Source: Botrytis cinerea B05.10
Taxonomy: Eukaryota; Ascomycota; Leotiomycetes; Helotiales; Sclerotiniaceae
DNA: 64,000 nucleotides
Reading direction: 5' to 3'
NCBI RefSeq assembly: GCF_000143535.2
Contig: NC_037310.1
Coordinates: forward strand, 558,001 to 622,000
This document shows positions 34,967-46,339 of the stretch, piece by piece (position 1 is the first letter of the stretch; every line of letters begins with the position of its first letter). A program made the translations under genes and the position numbers. The notes beneath the pieces were generated by a model. The model did not search any database, was not told the origin of the DNA, and saw only the letters and a program-made list of their open reading frames with translations.

Positions 34967-36544
34967 ATGGCAGACTTTGGCGCATACCCGCCCAATATGG
35001 CACCTCAAAATGCCCTTATAGCTCGAAATGCAGAAGGTCCAGAACATGCCGTGGTTCAATACAGCGCTGATAATTTGGCCCGCGCGACACAGGGTCCCGC
35101 GAATCCTTTCAAAGACGAGAAAAGTTCACTGAAGCGCAAAAATGTACTTACTGGACATGCAGAGGAGACCTATATTAGTGAGCATACGTTTCGAGATCAA
35201 TATCGAGCGGTGGAACGAAGAGGGAATCATCTCTCAGGTGCAGAAGCCAAGGAAGAAGCAGCTAGGATACGAAGTAAAAGACAGAAGAAGGGAGATTCGA
35301 GTATAGCAGAAGGTGATAACGCGTATGTTGGACCTTGGGCAAAATACAAAAGGGAAGAATATGAGGAGGTTAATGAAGATGAACCACTACGAAGCGATGA
35401 AGAATACGAAGAGGTTGAAGAGGAGGAGGAGGATGTAATAGAGAGTGGAACTGTTATCGCTGCACCGCCGCAAGCTTTGGCAAGACGACAAGAGGTCGAA
35501 GAATTGGGTGAGGAGACAACGACTTTCGAGGGAAGCGAACAGTATGATTATCAGGGACGAACATACATGCACGTTCCGCTGGATCTGGATGTTGATTTGA
35601 AGAAGGAGGCTGGAAGTTTCAAGAATTACGTACCAAAGAAGATGATACACACTTGGAAAGGACACACAAAACCTGTTGTTGGGATACGATTCTTCCCGGA
35701 ATCAGGACATCTACTTCTTTCAGGGAGTGCCGATACGACAGTCAAAATTTGGGATGCTCATCATTCGAGAGAGCTATTGCGAACATATTCAGGTCACACG
35801 AAAGCGTTAACAGATGTCGCATTCAATGCAACTGGTACACAATTTATCTCTGGCTCCTACGACCGCATGATGAAATTATGGGATACCGAAACAGGCCAAT
35901 GTATAAATCGATTCACAACTGGCAAGACTCCTCACGTCATTCGCTTCAACCCCGATCCTGAACACAGCAACGAATTTCTCGCTGGTATGGCCGACAAGAA
36001 GATTGTACAATTCGATACCCGTACTCGCGAACTCGTACAAGAATATGATCACCATCTTGCGGCTGTCAATACCATTACATTTGTGGATGAAAATCGACGC
36101 TTCATCACTACATCTGATGATAAATCATTACGGGCTTGGGATTACAACATTCCGGTCCCTATTAAATTTATTGCCGAACCACACATGTACTCCATGACAC
36201 GTGCATCTCTACATCCGTCTAAAAAATGGGTGGCATATCAATCGTCTGATAACAATATCTTCGTATATGGAGCTACAGACAAATTCCGTCAAAACCGGAA
36301 GAAAGTTTTCAAGGGACATAATAATGCGGGTTATGCTATCGATGTGGCATGTAGTCCTGATGGACAGTTCCTTGCTTCGGGTGATAGTGGTGGATATGTT
36401 TGTTTCTGGGATTGGAAACAGTGTAAAATGTATCATAAGTTTCAGGCGAGTAAAGAGGCTGTTACGTGTGTAGAGTGGAGTCCTCAGGAGAGCTCGAAGG
36501 TCGCTACGGCCGGATTGGATGGCGCGATCAGGTATTGGGATTAG
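34967..36544 (+). CDS. PRP17: Pre-mRNA splicing factor Prp17/Cdc40
   Basis: Intronless 525-residue WD40 protein. Prp17 acts in the second catalytic step of splicing and stays with the activated spliceosome through 3' splice-site joining. The N-terminal half carries the family stretch NVLTGHAEETYISEHTFRDQ followed by basic and then acidic low-complexity sequence (EEYEEVNEDE... EEEEED, about 128-162). From about residue 210 (PKKMIHTWKGHTKPVVGIRF) seven WD-type blades follow, with clear units such as SGSADTTVKIWDA, SGSYDRMMKLWDT, TTSDDKSLRAWDY, ASGDSGGYVCFWDW and a final TAGLDGAIRYWD at the very C-terminus, as usual for this family. The ATG has AAAATGG context just after a CT/A-rich leader. The lack of introns in a splicing factor is notable but common in fungi. 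Confidence 0.96.
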   Translation: MADFGAYPPNMAPQNALIARNAEGPEHAVVQYSADNLARATQGPANPFKDEKSSLKRKNVLTGHAEETYISEHTFRDQYRAVERRGNHLSGAEAKEEAARIRSKRQKKGDSSIAEGDNAYVGPWAKYKREEYEEVNEDEPLRSDEEYEEVEEEEEDVIESGTVIAAPPQALARRQEVEELGEETTTFEGSEQYDYQGRTYMHVPLDLDVDLKKEAGSFKNYVPKKMIHTWKGHTKPVVGIRFFPESGHLLLSGSADTTVKIWDAHHSRELLRTYSGHTKALTDVAFNATGTQFISGSYDRMMKLWDTETGQCINRFTTGKTPHVIRFNPDPEHSNEFLAGMADKKIVQFDTRTRELVQEYDHHLAAVNTITFVDENRRFITTSDDKSLRAWDYNIPVPIKFIAEPHMYSMTRASLHPSKKWVAYQSSDNNIFVYGATDKFRQNRKKVFKGHNNAGYAIDVACSPDGQFLASGDSGGYVCFWDWKQCKMYHKFQASKEAVTCVEWSPQESSKVATAGLDGAIRYWD

Positions 36545-36882
36545 ACGGAACTATTGTGGAAAGGGGAGAAGGGGGGAGAATGTAGATATATCCAAATCGA
36601 GATCCATAGGAAATTGGAAACCAATCAATGATAGGATTCTAATATTGGGGGAGTCCTTACATTTTTGTATCAAGTGAAATCACTTTCTAGAATGATATGT
36701 ATTCGCCTAACATCAACTCACGCTAAAAGTATCTGAAGTATCAGGCTTCTTGCTAAAGAGATAAAACGACGTGGCAGGACTTTTCTCATAGTACCCGAGT
36801 ATATCAGGATGTGGGCAGGAGAGGAACAAAGACTATGACGGTCCGCACTGTCCCAGTTTATTACGAATTCGCCATTGCACAT
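36545..36882. other. Convergent 3' region
   Basis: About 340 bp between the stops of PRP17 and the small secreted-protein gene on the other strand. It holds no open frame and presumably both polyadenylation regions. Confidence 0.5.
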
Positions 36883-37590
36883 TCACCAGAATGACCAAAC
36901 ATCGCCCCAACCTCGCTTCATTACCCCGTCGCTATCTTCCATTCTCTTGGATTTTGAGAGTCCTGCATTACTAGCCGTACAAGCCATCGATTTCTGAAGC
37001 GTAGGAAGCACCACTCCATTGGGATAAGTCGTGTCGATCTTTTTGGGAAGGTGGTTAGTTGAGACTTTCAAATGAGGCGAGAGGAAGATACACAAGCCCC
37101 TTTTCTCGAAAAGAAAGGAATACAAACATAACTCCAACTCCACGTACAACACCCCGCGCTACTTACCGTTCCGTTGACTGGATTTGTACATGCCCATTCG
37201 TTTGCGGTTTGGGTGGTCGGCATACCAGTCCATGGTACGTTGGACCCGAGTAAGGTTGCGTTTGTACCTGATTTTCTCGTTAGGTTTCTGGGGGCGAGCG
37301 GCGAAAAACACGGAAAAGAAATACTGAGAATGGGGGATGGTGTATGAGGAGAGGTTTGAGGGTGAGAAGTAAATCAGAAAGGCAACGGATAGCATACAAG
37401 AACCATAATTGCCGTGTTCATCAATAGCACAACAACCTCCGAAATAATCACTCAGGCAGATGGTAGTACGGGTAGATCGAATTTGATTGTTATCTCTTGG
37501 GGATGGGGAGTAGTAGAGGGGAGATGCGGATGCAGGGAGGAGGGAAGTGAAAAAAGCAAGGAGAAAATAGGGAAGAAATTGGTAATGCAT
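36883..37590 (-). CDS. Small cysteine-rich secreted protein
   Basis: Three exons, 37590-37398, 37267-37167 and 37038-36883, give 149 residues. The start MHYQFLPYFLLAFFTSLLPASA is a strong signal peptide. The mature part contains TTICLSDYFGGCCAIDEHGN, then GSC split by intron one, TNATLLGSNVPWTG, ANEWACTNPVNGT, and after intron two IDTTYPNGVVLPTLQKSMAC. That gives six cysteines including a CC pair. Introns are 130 and 128 nt. This splice reading is chosen because the uninterrupted frame would instead read through hydrophobic, unlike sequence, whereas the spliced one has evenly spaced Cys and N-glycosylation sites (NAT, NGT). The spacing is not the hydrophobin or CFEM pattern. An apoplastic role is inference. 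Confidence 0.65.
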
Positions 37591-38965
37591 TTTCGTGCTT
37601 ATTTGTTGTTTTTGAAAGAATGGAGTCTTTTGTGACTGGCTTGTGGTGGGTTTTGCGTGGGTGTCGATAGATAGTGGTTATTCGTGTTGATGTCAGACTC
37701 AAGATTCCAATAGCAGTGGCGAGTAACAATATTCAGATCATCACTAATAGCATTCACATCAATCGATATCACAGAAGAATCACCAAGCCAGATCTCCAAG
37801 AATCAACAAGACGGAAAACATCAGCTTTAAACCCTCGACCACACGCATATCGGCAAGTCCATCCGCTCCATCCAACATATCTCTCGCCGATTCACCCATT
37901 TCCTCGTCATCGTACCGCCATTCACCTCACATATGATCCCGGCAAGAATCCCCAAATTCCGAAATCCGGGGTAAACAGGGATTTACGGAAGAGCTTGCCG
38001 AAAATATATGATGTGAGAGTTAGGTGTGTGGGAGAGGATAAATGGATAAATTGCTTAGCGAGGTCATGTATGTGCTGACGGAGAATTTGTGCGCGGGAGG
38101 AATTTTGGGCTGGGGTTCTGGGCTTTTGGGTTTCGGCTTCGCTTCGGATGGGTGTGTGTGTGTGTGATTTGTAATGCGGTTGGAAAAGTGTGGAAAGAAG
38201 GGGAAGGGGGTTTGAGTTGTTGGGTGGGTTTTGCTCTCGGGTTGTTTTTCTCCTGGGGGTGGGCTTCGGAGGAAGAGGAGGCGAGGGCTTGTTGAAATAT
38301 ATAGATGGAGAGGATAAAGAGATTCAAGATCATGGGGGGAAGATCCACAAAATATGGGGTGCAATATAACAAATAAGATTGTGTTCTATATAGCTAGAAA
38401 ATGAAATGTAAATGCTTGGTAATATGATATCCTTATTGTTCGAATCTTGTATGTAGAGCGATTGGGCTTATGGCGGTCTCTAATAGGTGTGAGTGTGCTT
38501 GTTCCTGCTGTGCAACGTGGGCGTTCCCATGATATTTGATAAACGGTTTCTTTCCTGGTGCCTTTTTGCTTCTTGGCGATGGCCGGACCCGATGCGAAAT
38601 CTCATGAAGTGCTGAATTCTCCTATTCCTTTAGATGGATAGGCTTGTGCGATGGTAGATAGTGCTGCGTTTTGCAAAATAAGAGCGACTGGATGATTAGT
38701 TAGCTGCTTAACCTAAGAGCTGAAGGCCTGAGAGATAGTATAATCCCGAGATCATCATTGAGTAGATGTTGAATGTGTACTGCTGTCCTCCGGAACCACT
38801 ACCATAAGAGCCGCTTGGAATGTCGCCTGGCACGCACAGCGAGCAACGAGAATGAGGAGCTCAGTCTCTCCCATCGTTTCCGCTGTGCTCTTCGACTAAT
38901 TCAAGCCACTCTTATGGACGTAGACTATCGGGGCAGTAAACAACGAAATTTTTGTGAGATGTTTT

Positions 38966-39012
38966 GGAGCGCAGCGAGCTATGGGGGTCGGGGGAGGGGG
39001 GGGCTTGCCCCC
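38966..39012 (-). repeat. GC-rich cluster, copy D (reversed, longer)
   Basis: Read on the minus strand it begins GGGGGCAAGCCCCCC and ends TAGCTCGCTGCGCTCC, the same two ends as the 41-bp copies, with extra C residues and a CCCCCGACCCCC spacer between. It lies inside a 150-codon plus-strand frame that is therefore unlikely to be a gene. Confidence 0.7.
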
Positions 39013-39423
39013 ATGATAACCAAGAAGAGGCATGAAAAGCGTTGCCTATGTGAATTTGGTAGCCAAGACTCTGGGCATCCTCTTACCTTTGGAATGAATC
39101 GTATTGTGTCTCTGATGATTTGGTTAAGGATTCTACTGAACTTGGTCAATCTTAATCTTGTGCCATCGAATATCATGGAATCTCGCTCTCGGATTCAGAA
39201 TCATATACTTGAACAATGGATATAGTGCTTATGTGAGTGAAGAAACTGCAAGAGATGTCTCATGCTGATCCACTGACTCCAGCAGACGTTACACTGTCGG
39301 GCAATATAAGGCATATTCTCGGGCCAGATTCTGAGCAGTGGAGACAGACCGATTCGAGACTCATGGCCAGTATAACCTATCATATTCATCAACTCCGAAG
39401 CCCCATGAAGATTTAATATCACA

Positions 39424-39743
39424 AACTTTCGGGAAGAGCAACTAGGTTTAACAGCAGTTCTCCGCGAGGGATACCATTACATTACCAATACTACAACCTC
39501 GAGGTACTCGCAAGAAAGAGGCAAATGATCTTGAGCTTCGGAGATATTCCCTTTGTACAATGTTCCATTCTCCATTTCGTGCTCTCTCAAATTGAAGACG
39601 AAATATCTGATAGTGATGTTACCATGAATGTGGATTTTTCCACCTTTGATGTTGAAAAAATGTCTCGTATAGGCGCCACGATGGATCTCTTGATAAGATC
39701 CTACCTTATTATCAGCCTTGGCCAGCGAAAACTCAAAATATGA
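39424..39743 (+). pseudogene. Possible gene fragment
   Basis: Two overlapping plus-strand frames look coding for parts of their length: one reads FREEQLGLTAVLREGYHY and closes near 39520. The other reads GIPLHYQYYNLEVLARKRQM and continues through SQIEDEISDSDVTMNVDFST to a stop at 39741-39743. A frameshift between them would explain both. No domain recognised and no splice sites resolved. Confidence 0.25.
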
Positions 39744-40687
39744 GATGATCTATGATCTCTTGAAGAAATCAAATGTGGAACTCGACGGAAGGAGTGCAGT
39801 AGTACCGGTGCATGTATTGCGAACTTGCTATGAAAATGTCGTACATTTCTCATCCGTACGTCCGTCACCTCAAGAACTAGGGTCATCGGTAAAGTGCGGT
39901 TGCAGCTTATCACCCAGCTTGCAGTTTGCTGATGAGATTGTCGTGTGCTTCTCACTCCGTACGTCCGTCTCGCTGCCCATTGTTGACATCTCATCGTACA
40001 GATTGCCAATGAAAAAATTTCCGTGGGGGGAATAAGGCGAAGGATGCACCAAGGGATAATTTGTGAAGCTGCACTGCTGCAGTGATATTGGAGATAAGAT
40101 TTCGAAGGCCAACAAGGTAGTAACGATTACTACTAGTTGCCACTTTCCGAGACGGCTTGCAACACAAGATATGCAGTGAGACTGGTTGTTGAAGTTCTTG
40201 AGTATCAAATGTGGAACGAAATAATACTCGGCTCAACTTGGCTGATGATACCGTGCATACTCTTGTATCCATTTCATATCTTTTTCGATAATCCTGAGAT
40301 TTCATGGCAAGAATTGTGCAATATATCCACACATGTATTGTTCTGGGCACATTCGAAATGCACAGGTGGTTGGTGGATGAACTCGTTGCTTGCAAAAAAA
40401 GTGAGGCAGTGTAGATGTACATAGCCAAGATACTTGGGAATTCTTGGTGTTACAGGATCATGAAATGATGTTCCATTCGAAATCCCACATTGCCAATACA
40501 CCATCGTTCATCATCAAACTTGCAAATTGTAAATCATACATAGTATGTAAAGAATAGGTCACTTGACTTGTTTCAGAAGATCTAAATTTGCAAATCTTCA
40601 CCACCATCCAAACGACCAAGAAGCTTCCATCCCTATTCAACAGACTAAAGAAGCTTAGATTATCAAACTGACTTGGAAACAAAAGCC

Positions 40688-40981
40688 TTACGCCAAGTTG
40701 ACAGTCAAACTAATAACTACCGTTTCCCGTCGGCACATAAAGTAATGATCGATGTTAATCAACTCAAAATTGCTTGGTCGATCATCAATGAAGGGCAATA
40801 ATTGTTTGCCCAGCACAACACCAAGATCTACCAAACTCTTATCGTAGATGCCAAGACCATCATTTCCCTTTAAATAGTTTAATATGTTTCCAATATGGTT
40901 AACTTTCAGGCGGATCGAATCGTTTGTAGGACTCTGTGCGTAGCTTGGCCGGAACACCGCTTGTAACAATTTGGTCTTCAA
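40688..40981 (-). pseudogene. Possible gene fragment, minus strand
   Basis: A 97-codon open frame without an ATG start contains protein-like sequence (VNHIGNILNYLKGNDGLGIY, KSLVDLGVVLGKQLLPFIDD). It could be an internal exon or a remnant. The family is not recognised. Confidence 0.25.
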
Positions 40982-41295
40982 AGAGTATACTGGAGGAGAG
41001 GAGTCGCGGGTACGTACTCCTCCCCCAAAACATTGCGAAGCGAAGATTACCCCTTCATTTTTGGAAAAAAAAAGAATGTGGCGATGTTCTTTTTTTTGGA
41101 TAACGCAGTCACTGTTTCAATACATACGTATGTCAAGATTTTGTATATACCATACAGAACAACTCCAAGGGTTGCCAAGGAATACTTGAAATGACCTTGG
41201 CAGGTACAATACAACAGTAGAGATTTTTTTAATCATGTTAAAATTCGTTTATTGCGATTGCGGAAATCTCGATAAGGATAAATTTGGCGTAACAT

Positions 41296-41550
41296 TCAGC
41301 AGTCCATTGACTCCGCCCATGCTTCCTTTTTACGACTCCGGATTGGCTCCCGGAGTTCCCGTTGAGGTTCTGCGTGGAGGATTCTTTGGATAATATTCAA
41401 CGCCAAGGAACTTATGCGTAGCGGGATTCCTGGCGTATTCTCCATCGACTCCAAGCAGAGCAAGCGTAGAAGACCAGCTGGGGGAAACAATATATCTCTT
41501 GGCAAACTATATTTTTCATGTATGTACCGTTCCATTGCATTCAGTGCCAT
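41296..41550 (-). CDS. Possible small protein, 84 residues
   Basis: ATG at 41548-41550 in an AAGATGGC context opens MALNAMERYIHEKYSLPRD..., a charged, helical-looking sequence (SSLALNIIQRILHAEP) ending in a stop at 41296-41298. It would be divergently transcribed from the gene at 41902. No family recognised. Confidence 0.3.
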   Translation of the reverse strand: MALNAMERYIHEKYSLPRDILFPPAGLLRLLCLESMENTPGIPLRISSLALNIIQRILHAEPQRELREPIRSRKKEAWAESMDC

Positions 41551-41901
41551 CTTGGCTTACTGATGTGGAGGTCGTGAATCCGCAAATGGCGCTCGGCCAT
41601 GCCCAGGATTTGTCTGACACAGATAGGTGACTTTCCAAGAATTTGGGGGTTCGCTATTGAGAATAATGGATTGAGGTGAGAATGAAGCATGTAGGGGGGG
41701 GAGGGATGGTATGTTGATGGAAGTGTATATATTCATCGATGTTTCCCTCCTCATTTCCTCCTCATCATTCAACTCAATCATACAATCAACTACCAAACAA
41801 CCAATCCAACAACAAGCAATCTACACCTCGCTTCCTTCCAGCAACATAACAATATCTCACATTTACACCCAACCAATCACAACTCACCACCAAAAATCAC
41901 T

Positions 41902-42242
41902 ATGTCTTCCTCTTCCGCAACTCAACAACCACGTCTTGGTAAGCTTCTTCCATTTCAATCTCACATCTCACGTAGTTCAGCGATATACTAACATTATCTC
42001 TAGACCGTGCCTACTCTACCTCATCCGCTTCCTCCAGCGGCTCCAACGATGGATGGCTCATTCTCAACGGTCACAGCGCCTCTACAGTCACTACACCCAG
42101 CGAAGCAACCGATGCATTCAACCCTTACCTTCAGCTCGCTCCAGTCACCCGTGGTGCATCAACTGTGAACCAAAAATTCAGAGCTACAGAGAATGCAGAG
42201 GACAGACAAAGATTGTTCTTGTTGAGAGCAAGAGACAACTAG
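41902..42242 (+). CDS. Short Ser-rich protein, unknown function
   Basis: Two exons, 41902-41938 and 42004-42242, with a 65-nt intron (branch CTAACATT, acceptor CTCTAG), encode 91 residues starting MSSSSATQQPRLDRAYSTSS. The middle (NDGWLILNGHSASTVTTPSE) and the basic/acidic C-terminal helix (KFRATENAEDRQRLFLLRARDN) look conserved in style, but I cannot name a family. No signal peptide. The leader upstream (about 41760-41900) is long and CA/TC-rich, typical of well expressed fungal genes. The intron removes the frame break between exons and the total is divisible by three, which supports the model. Confidence 0.65.
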
Positions 42243-43440
42243 ATTTCTGGGGCTTATCGCGGAGTATGGGATCTGGATACGATGAGATGGCATCGTACTA
42301 GTGGCTGGATAGGAATTCAATAGAGGTGGAAATGGCTGTTTCTCAAATCACAGAAAGAAACAGGGAAACTGGCGAAAATTGGTTTGGTCGTTTTTGTTGC
42401 TGGATTGATAGTCACTTGGGGTTTTGGTCTGGGATGGTCTTGTTTGAAGCGTAGGAGTATCATTATTCTTTTGACCTATGGGTATCGAAATTATATGCAC
42501 TATGATGGATAAATCAGAATAGAAAAAATTATAAAATCATAACGTTAAAATCCTTCCCCGCGTGATCATAATGTGCTCGAGCAAATGAGTTGATATACTG
42601 CAGCCTATATGATGATCTCGAACTTTAAGCACCTTGATAAATCCGCGCTCCAAAATCACGTACACACTATCCCACTTACAAAGCACAAGCTGCATAAAAC
42701 CTGCTTATACCCCGCCTTGCCCGGTGGGTTGTGGCTCTCGCTACATGTGGTGACGGGAAGATACATACCAATCCCAGATGCTGTAGATCTCACTGACTCT
42801 CACAAATACGCCCTACATTCATATCTTTCACCGCCCGAACATTCAAAATGCTTCGTACTCTTCTCCAATCAGAAATAAATATATCACGTGATTACATGTT
42901 GAAGAGTTGGAGCGGCTGAAACTCTACGCCCAGAAGCAAATATAATGATAAGAGCTCTCTGGTTATAACGTTTCTTTCCCTGGATATCTCAATTTCCTCG
43001 CTTACAAAAGACATCAAAACTTGTTATACATTGATTAGCCTTCTAATACCCTTCCCCTCCAACCCTATTCAAAAGTATTTAATTCTAAATTAGGTAAAGC
43101 AAGTTTTATGCACTGGAGAACTTAATAGACAGTATACATACAATATCACTTTCAATCCTATTTATCAAGTAAAGTAAAATCATCAAGGTGCTCAAGCTAT
43201 ACCAAATACAAGTAGACTGATATCCACATCAACCAACATTCACAACTTCAGAATACATGTGTCTATTCACCCATCTATAGAAAATATATCCTTTCCGTCT
43301 AGAGGTATGTATTCCAAGCATCCATCGCCTAAACAACAAATCAGTACTCCCCAAAACCAAAATCCCCTCCCTCCTCATGCCTCCCTCCTCATCCTCTCCT
43401 TCAAGAGCAAAAAGATAAACTCAACATGAGCTCAATACAC
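42243..43440. other. Intergenic DNA
   Basis: No gene supported; short frames at 42609-42878 lack features. The stretch is the 3' side of the small gene and then AT-rich spacer up to the tRNA gene. Confidence 0.5.
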
Positions 43441-43512
43441 TGGACTAGCGGCGAATCGAACGCCGGACCTCTCCCATGCTAAGGGAACATTATACCACTA
43501 AACCACAAGCCC
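43441..43512 (-). tRNA. tRNA-Ala (anticodon AGC)
   Basis: A 72-nt cloverleaf on the minus strand without intron. Acceptor GGGCTTG pairs with CTAGTCC (one T-T mismatch at 6-67), discriminator A. D arm GTTTAGTGGTATAAT, anticodon stem TTCCC/GGGAG with loop TTAGCAT, giving anticodon AGC. T arm CGGCG-TTCGATT-CGCCG. The G3-U70 wobble pair, the main identity element for alanyl-tRNA synthetase, is present. The B box GGCGTTCGATTCGC and A box TGGTTTAGTGG fit RNA polymerase III control. Confidence 0.93.
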
Positions 43513-45840
43513 GATTATTGTATTCTTATTTGATGGTGAATAGTTGCTAATTTGAAAATATATTGGAAAATATAGGGGAAATGGAGAGATTTTGAGAAAG
43601 ATATGGAAAATTCGAGTGGAAAGGAGGGGGACGAGTGGGGGAACATGCATGAATAAGTGAAAAGTGGATATGGATCTGAGGCGGAAGACCCACTCTGCGA
43701 GGAGCATTTGAGCTCGGGTATTGTGGGAAAGCCCCTGAGATTTGGGGTGTGAGAAGTGAGAGGTAGCTACATGATAGAGTAATAGAGTAGATACAAGTGA
43801 AAGGAGAATCGAGAAAAGCATCCTCCATGAGTTGTTGAGAAGATATGTGATTTGTCCGAGATTCCGATTTGTGAATGGAGACGTATTCGAGATACTATTA
43901 GTATACAAAGTAAATCAGAGAAGGAATTACAAGGGAATCGATTAAAGTGAACGATAACCTCCAGTATCATTATCTAGATGATCTGACATGAGCTGAGCTA
44001 ATACAGGTAACGAAACTAGACAGTCAGCATTTTGTTATTTGGGGGGGGCAACATATACAAAATCTGGGGCTCAGTCTACACGTTTTTTCACAAGAGAATG
44101 ATTGAATAAGTATATAAACAAACGAATCAGAATTCTAGCTCATTTTATAGTCATGCTAGCTCTCCTGACCCTGTCTCTTCTTCCTCTAAACACTCATTTT
44201 TAAACTGTATAATGATACAATTAAATTAACAAAACAAAACCTCTATTCGTAGTTCCATTAACTTAAACCCCAAATGCCCTCATACATATTTGATTTTATT
44301 TCATATTCAAGATCTGATACTATCTATCTCACATTAATCATAGATTTGGATATATTTTATATTCCAAGTCTGTTCCGCAACTGAAATCATTTAGGCAGAC
44401 CAGGAGCAGCAGCGCGTAATTCTCCATTCAAGAATGTCAGTCGACTAACAAGTCATAAATAATTTCGCACTAGCAATATATATAAAGGAACAAAGAGAGA
44501 AGGAACTATGATATCAGGCTACTAGACACTGAGACACATATACACGGAAAAGAAAATTTATGATGGAATAGGCAGGAATAGGCAGCACTAGGCATCTACT
44601 TTCATTTGCGAAATTCATCTTTTACTACGAACCAATGCCTCAGGTTTGAAAGCTTGAGGGGGAATTCACATCGATGACTCTTTTAGTTTTTCAAAGAGGG
44701 TAACATTGATCCCAAAATATTTTTAGTATAATATGGGGTTTTCAAAAGTCTAGAGAGAGCGCTGTCTATTGAAATGTTCATTTTTCTCAGAAGTATTTAC
44801 GATTCATGAAGATGTATGTTCATTGGGCAGATATATGATAGGTAGATATTTATCATTGAGAGATTGGAAAGTAAGTGGATAGATATATCCTGAGAGGAGA
44901 AAAGGAGAGATTTTGATGCATAGATTGCTGTAGCTTGCTGTAAATTGCTTTACTATACATCACTCTGGTATAGATTATTGTATATTACCATGAATTACGG
45001 TAGTAGGTCTTAAAGAAGCTGTTATATGAGATATAGGATCTCATAAGAGAGTGAGTGTAATATTTGTTGTTTCTTATTAGGCTAGGTGAGTGTTAATTTG
45101 ATGTATGTTTTTGGGATAGAAAAGGATATAAAGACTGTAAAGGGGGTAAAGAATAGAACAAATCAGAGACAGATATTTGGAAAGATGTATTATATCAAGT
45201 GAATTTATGGGAAGAATCATTACTAAATTCATTTCATAGAGTTCTTCCTACAGCATCTCATTATACCAATGTATCAACTTTATGGAATCTCTGTGGAGGA
45301 TTTCGGAAATGGGCCTGGTTATTTACTCTTTTATTGTTTTGAATGATATTGTTGTCAAGCCAATTTTAACAAGTTAGAACAAATTGTGATCTCATCTTCC
45401 TTCTCCTTCTACTTCCTGTTCTTCTATTTCACTTGCATACTAATTTATCATTCGTTGTCTTTTATCTCTCACCTTTTGTTTCAATAACTTCTAGTAGTAG
45501 GATAATCATCATTGTTTCTTTCACTCGTACAGTGAACTAAATAATACCACTACTACTACAACTACTACGGCTCTGTATTGTGTTAACATATTACCCGAGA
45601 TTAAGATCCTAACTATATCTATATATGTTCGACTTCGACTTTGACTTCAAAGTCTCACGTTCCAATCTTGTTCCTTATCCAAATACCTCGAGTCCTCATC
45701 ACGTCGCATTTAATCTATTACAATAAAGATAACTCTTCACCCAACTGACCCTTTATACCTCCATTATCACTAGGAGCTCTGACCAGAATCTCTCACGGCA
45801 CCTCAACTCCTCCAAACCAGATACTCCATAATCCAAAAAG
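43513..45840. other. Intergenic AT-rich DNA
   Basis: No supportable gene. Minus-strand frames at 43498-43970 overlap the tRNA and each other and look random. 45370-45840 is CT-rich and is the probable promoter and leader of the gene at 45841. Confidence 0.5.
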
Positions 45841-46339
45841 ATGGATGACTACCAAAAATACCGTCTTGCCGACACGCTCAACCACCTCTCCTATTCCGAC
45901 CGATTGTCCATCCTCGAACTCTGCCTCTTTGACAACCGCTCCAATTGCCGACAAGTCAGTTACCAAATTGAAATCATGAGTGAACGTCGATGGCCTACCG
46001 AGCGATCGCGACTTCAGTATGTTCATCTTCATGCACATTTTCCATTTTACCAGAAGAAATCTTTTCTCCCTCCCCTGCTTGCATAATTCCGCGCATAATT
46101 CTTGATGGATCTCAGGGACTACACATATCATATGAGAATCAGACTGACGAATAAATTTTAGAATTTTCCAGGAATGGCGGGCACAGCTGGAAGAGACAGA
46201 AGATGAGTTACGCAGAATTAAAGAATATCATCTCATGATGATGAATCCCCAAAGATATTCGACAGACCAAAGTGACACTACAACTCGGAATGAAAACAGG
46301 TGGTCCGTATTTTTGCGAAGCTTTGGTATCATCCCTTGA
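45841..46339 (+). CDS. Small hypothetical protein, 117 residues
   Basis: Two exons, 45841-46016 and 46162-46339, with a 145-nt GT..AG intron, encode 117 residues: MDDYQKYRLADTLNHLSYSD..., a second helix-rich part (SYQIEIMSERRWPTERSRLQ) and after the intron IFQEWRAQLEETEDELRRIK, a likely short coiled coil, ending RSFGIIP. The ATG follows an AAAAAG context. The splice joins two helical segments in phase and the total is divisible by three, but the family is not recognised and no cysteine pattern or signal is seen. Probably intracellular. Confidence 0.55.

Larger units (their letters stand above)
37591..41901. other. Long region with only coding traces
   Basis: No confident gene in 4.3 kb. 37700-38380 has overlapping frames on both strands in CT-rich DNA. 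38966-39012 is a GC cluster. 39420-39740 and 40688-40981 carry protein-like frames without starts or clear exons and are probably decayed. 41299-41550 holds a small ATG frame listed separately. 41560-41901 is a CT/CA-rich probable promoter and leader for the gene at 41902. Confidence 0.5.

Noticed and set aside
37700..38372. Overlapping frames on both strands, one ending LFTPDFGIWGFLPGSYVR at 37922
   Set aside because: CT- and CA-rich DNA gives long frames by composition. The most protein-like piece lacks an ATG and no splice junction to a start could be justified.
38773..39225. 150-codon plus-strand frame
   Set aside because: It crosses GC cluster copy D and has no domain; the open frame is better explained by the repeat.
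43498..43970. Minus-strand frames of 67-136 codons
   Set aside because: They overlap the tRNA gene and one another, and are rich in Ser, Phe and Leu from TC-rich sequence; no gene structure.
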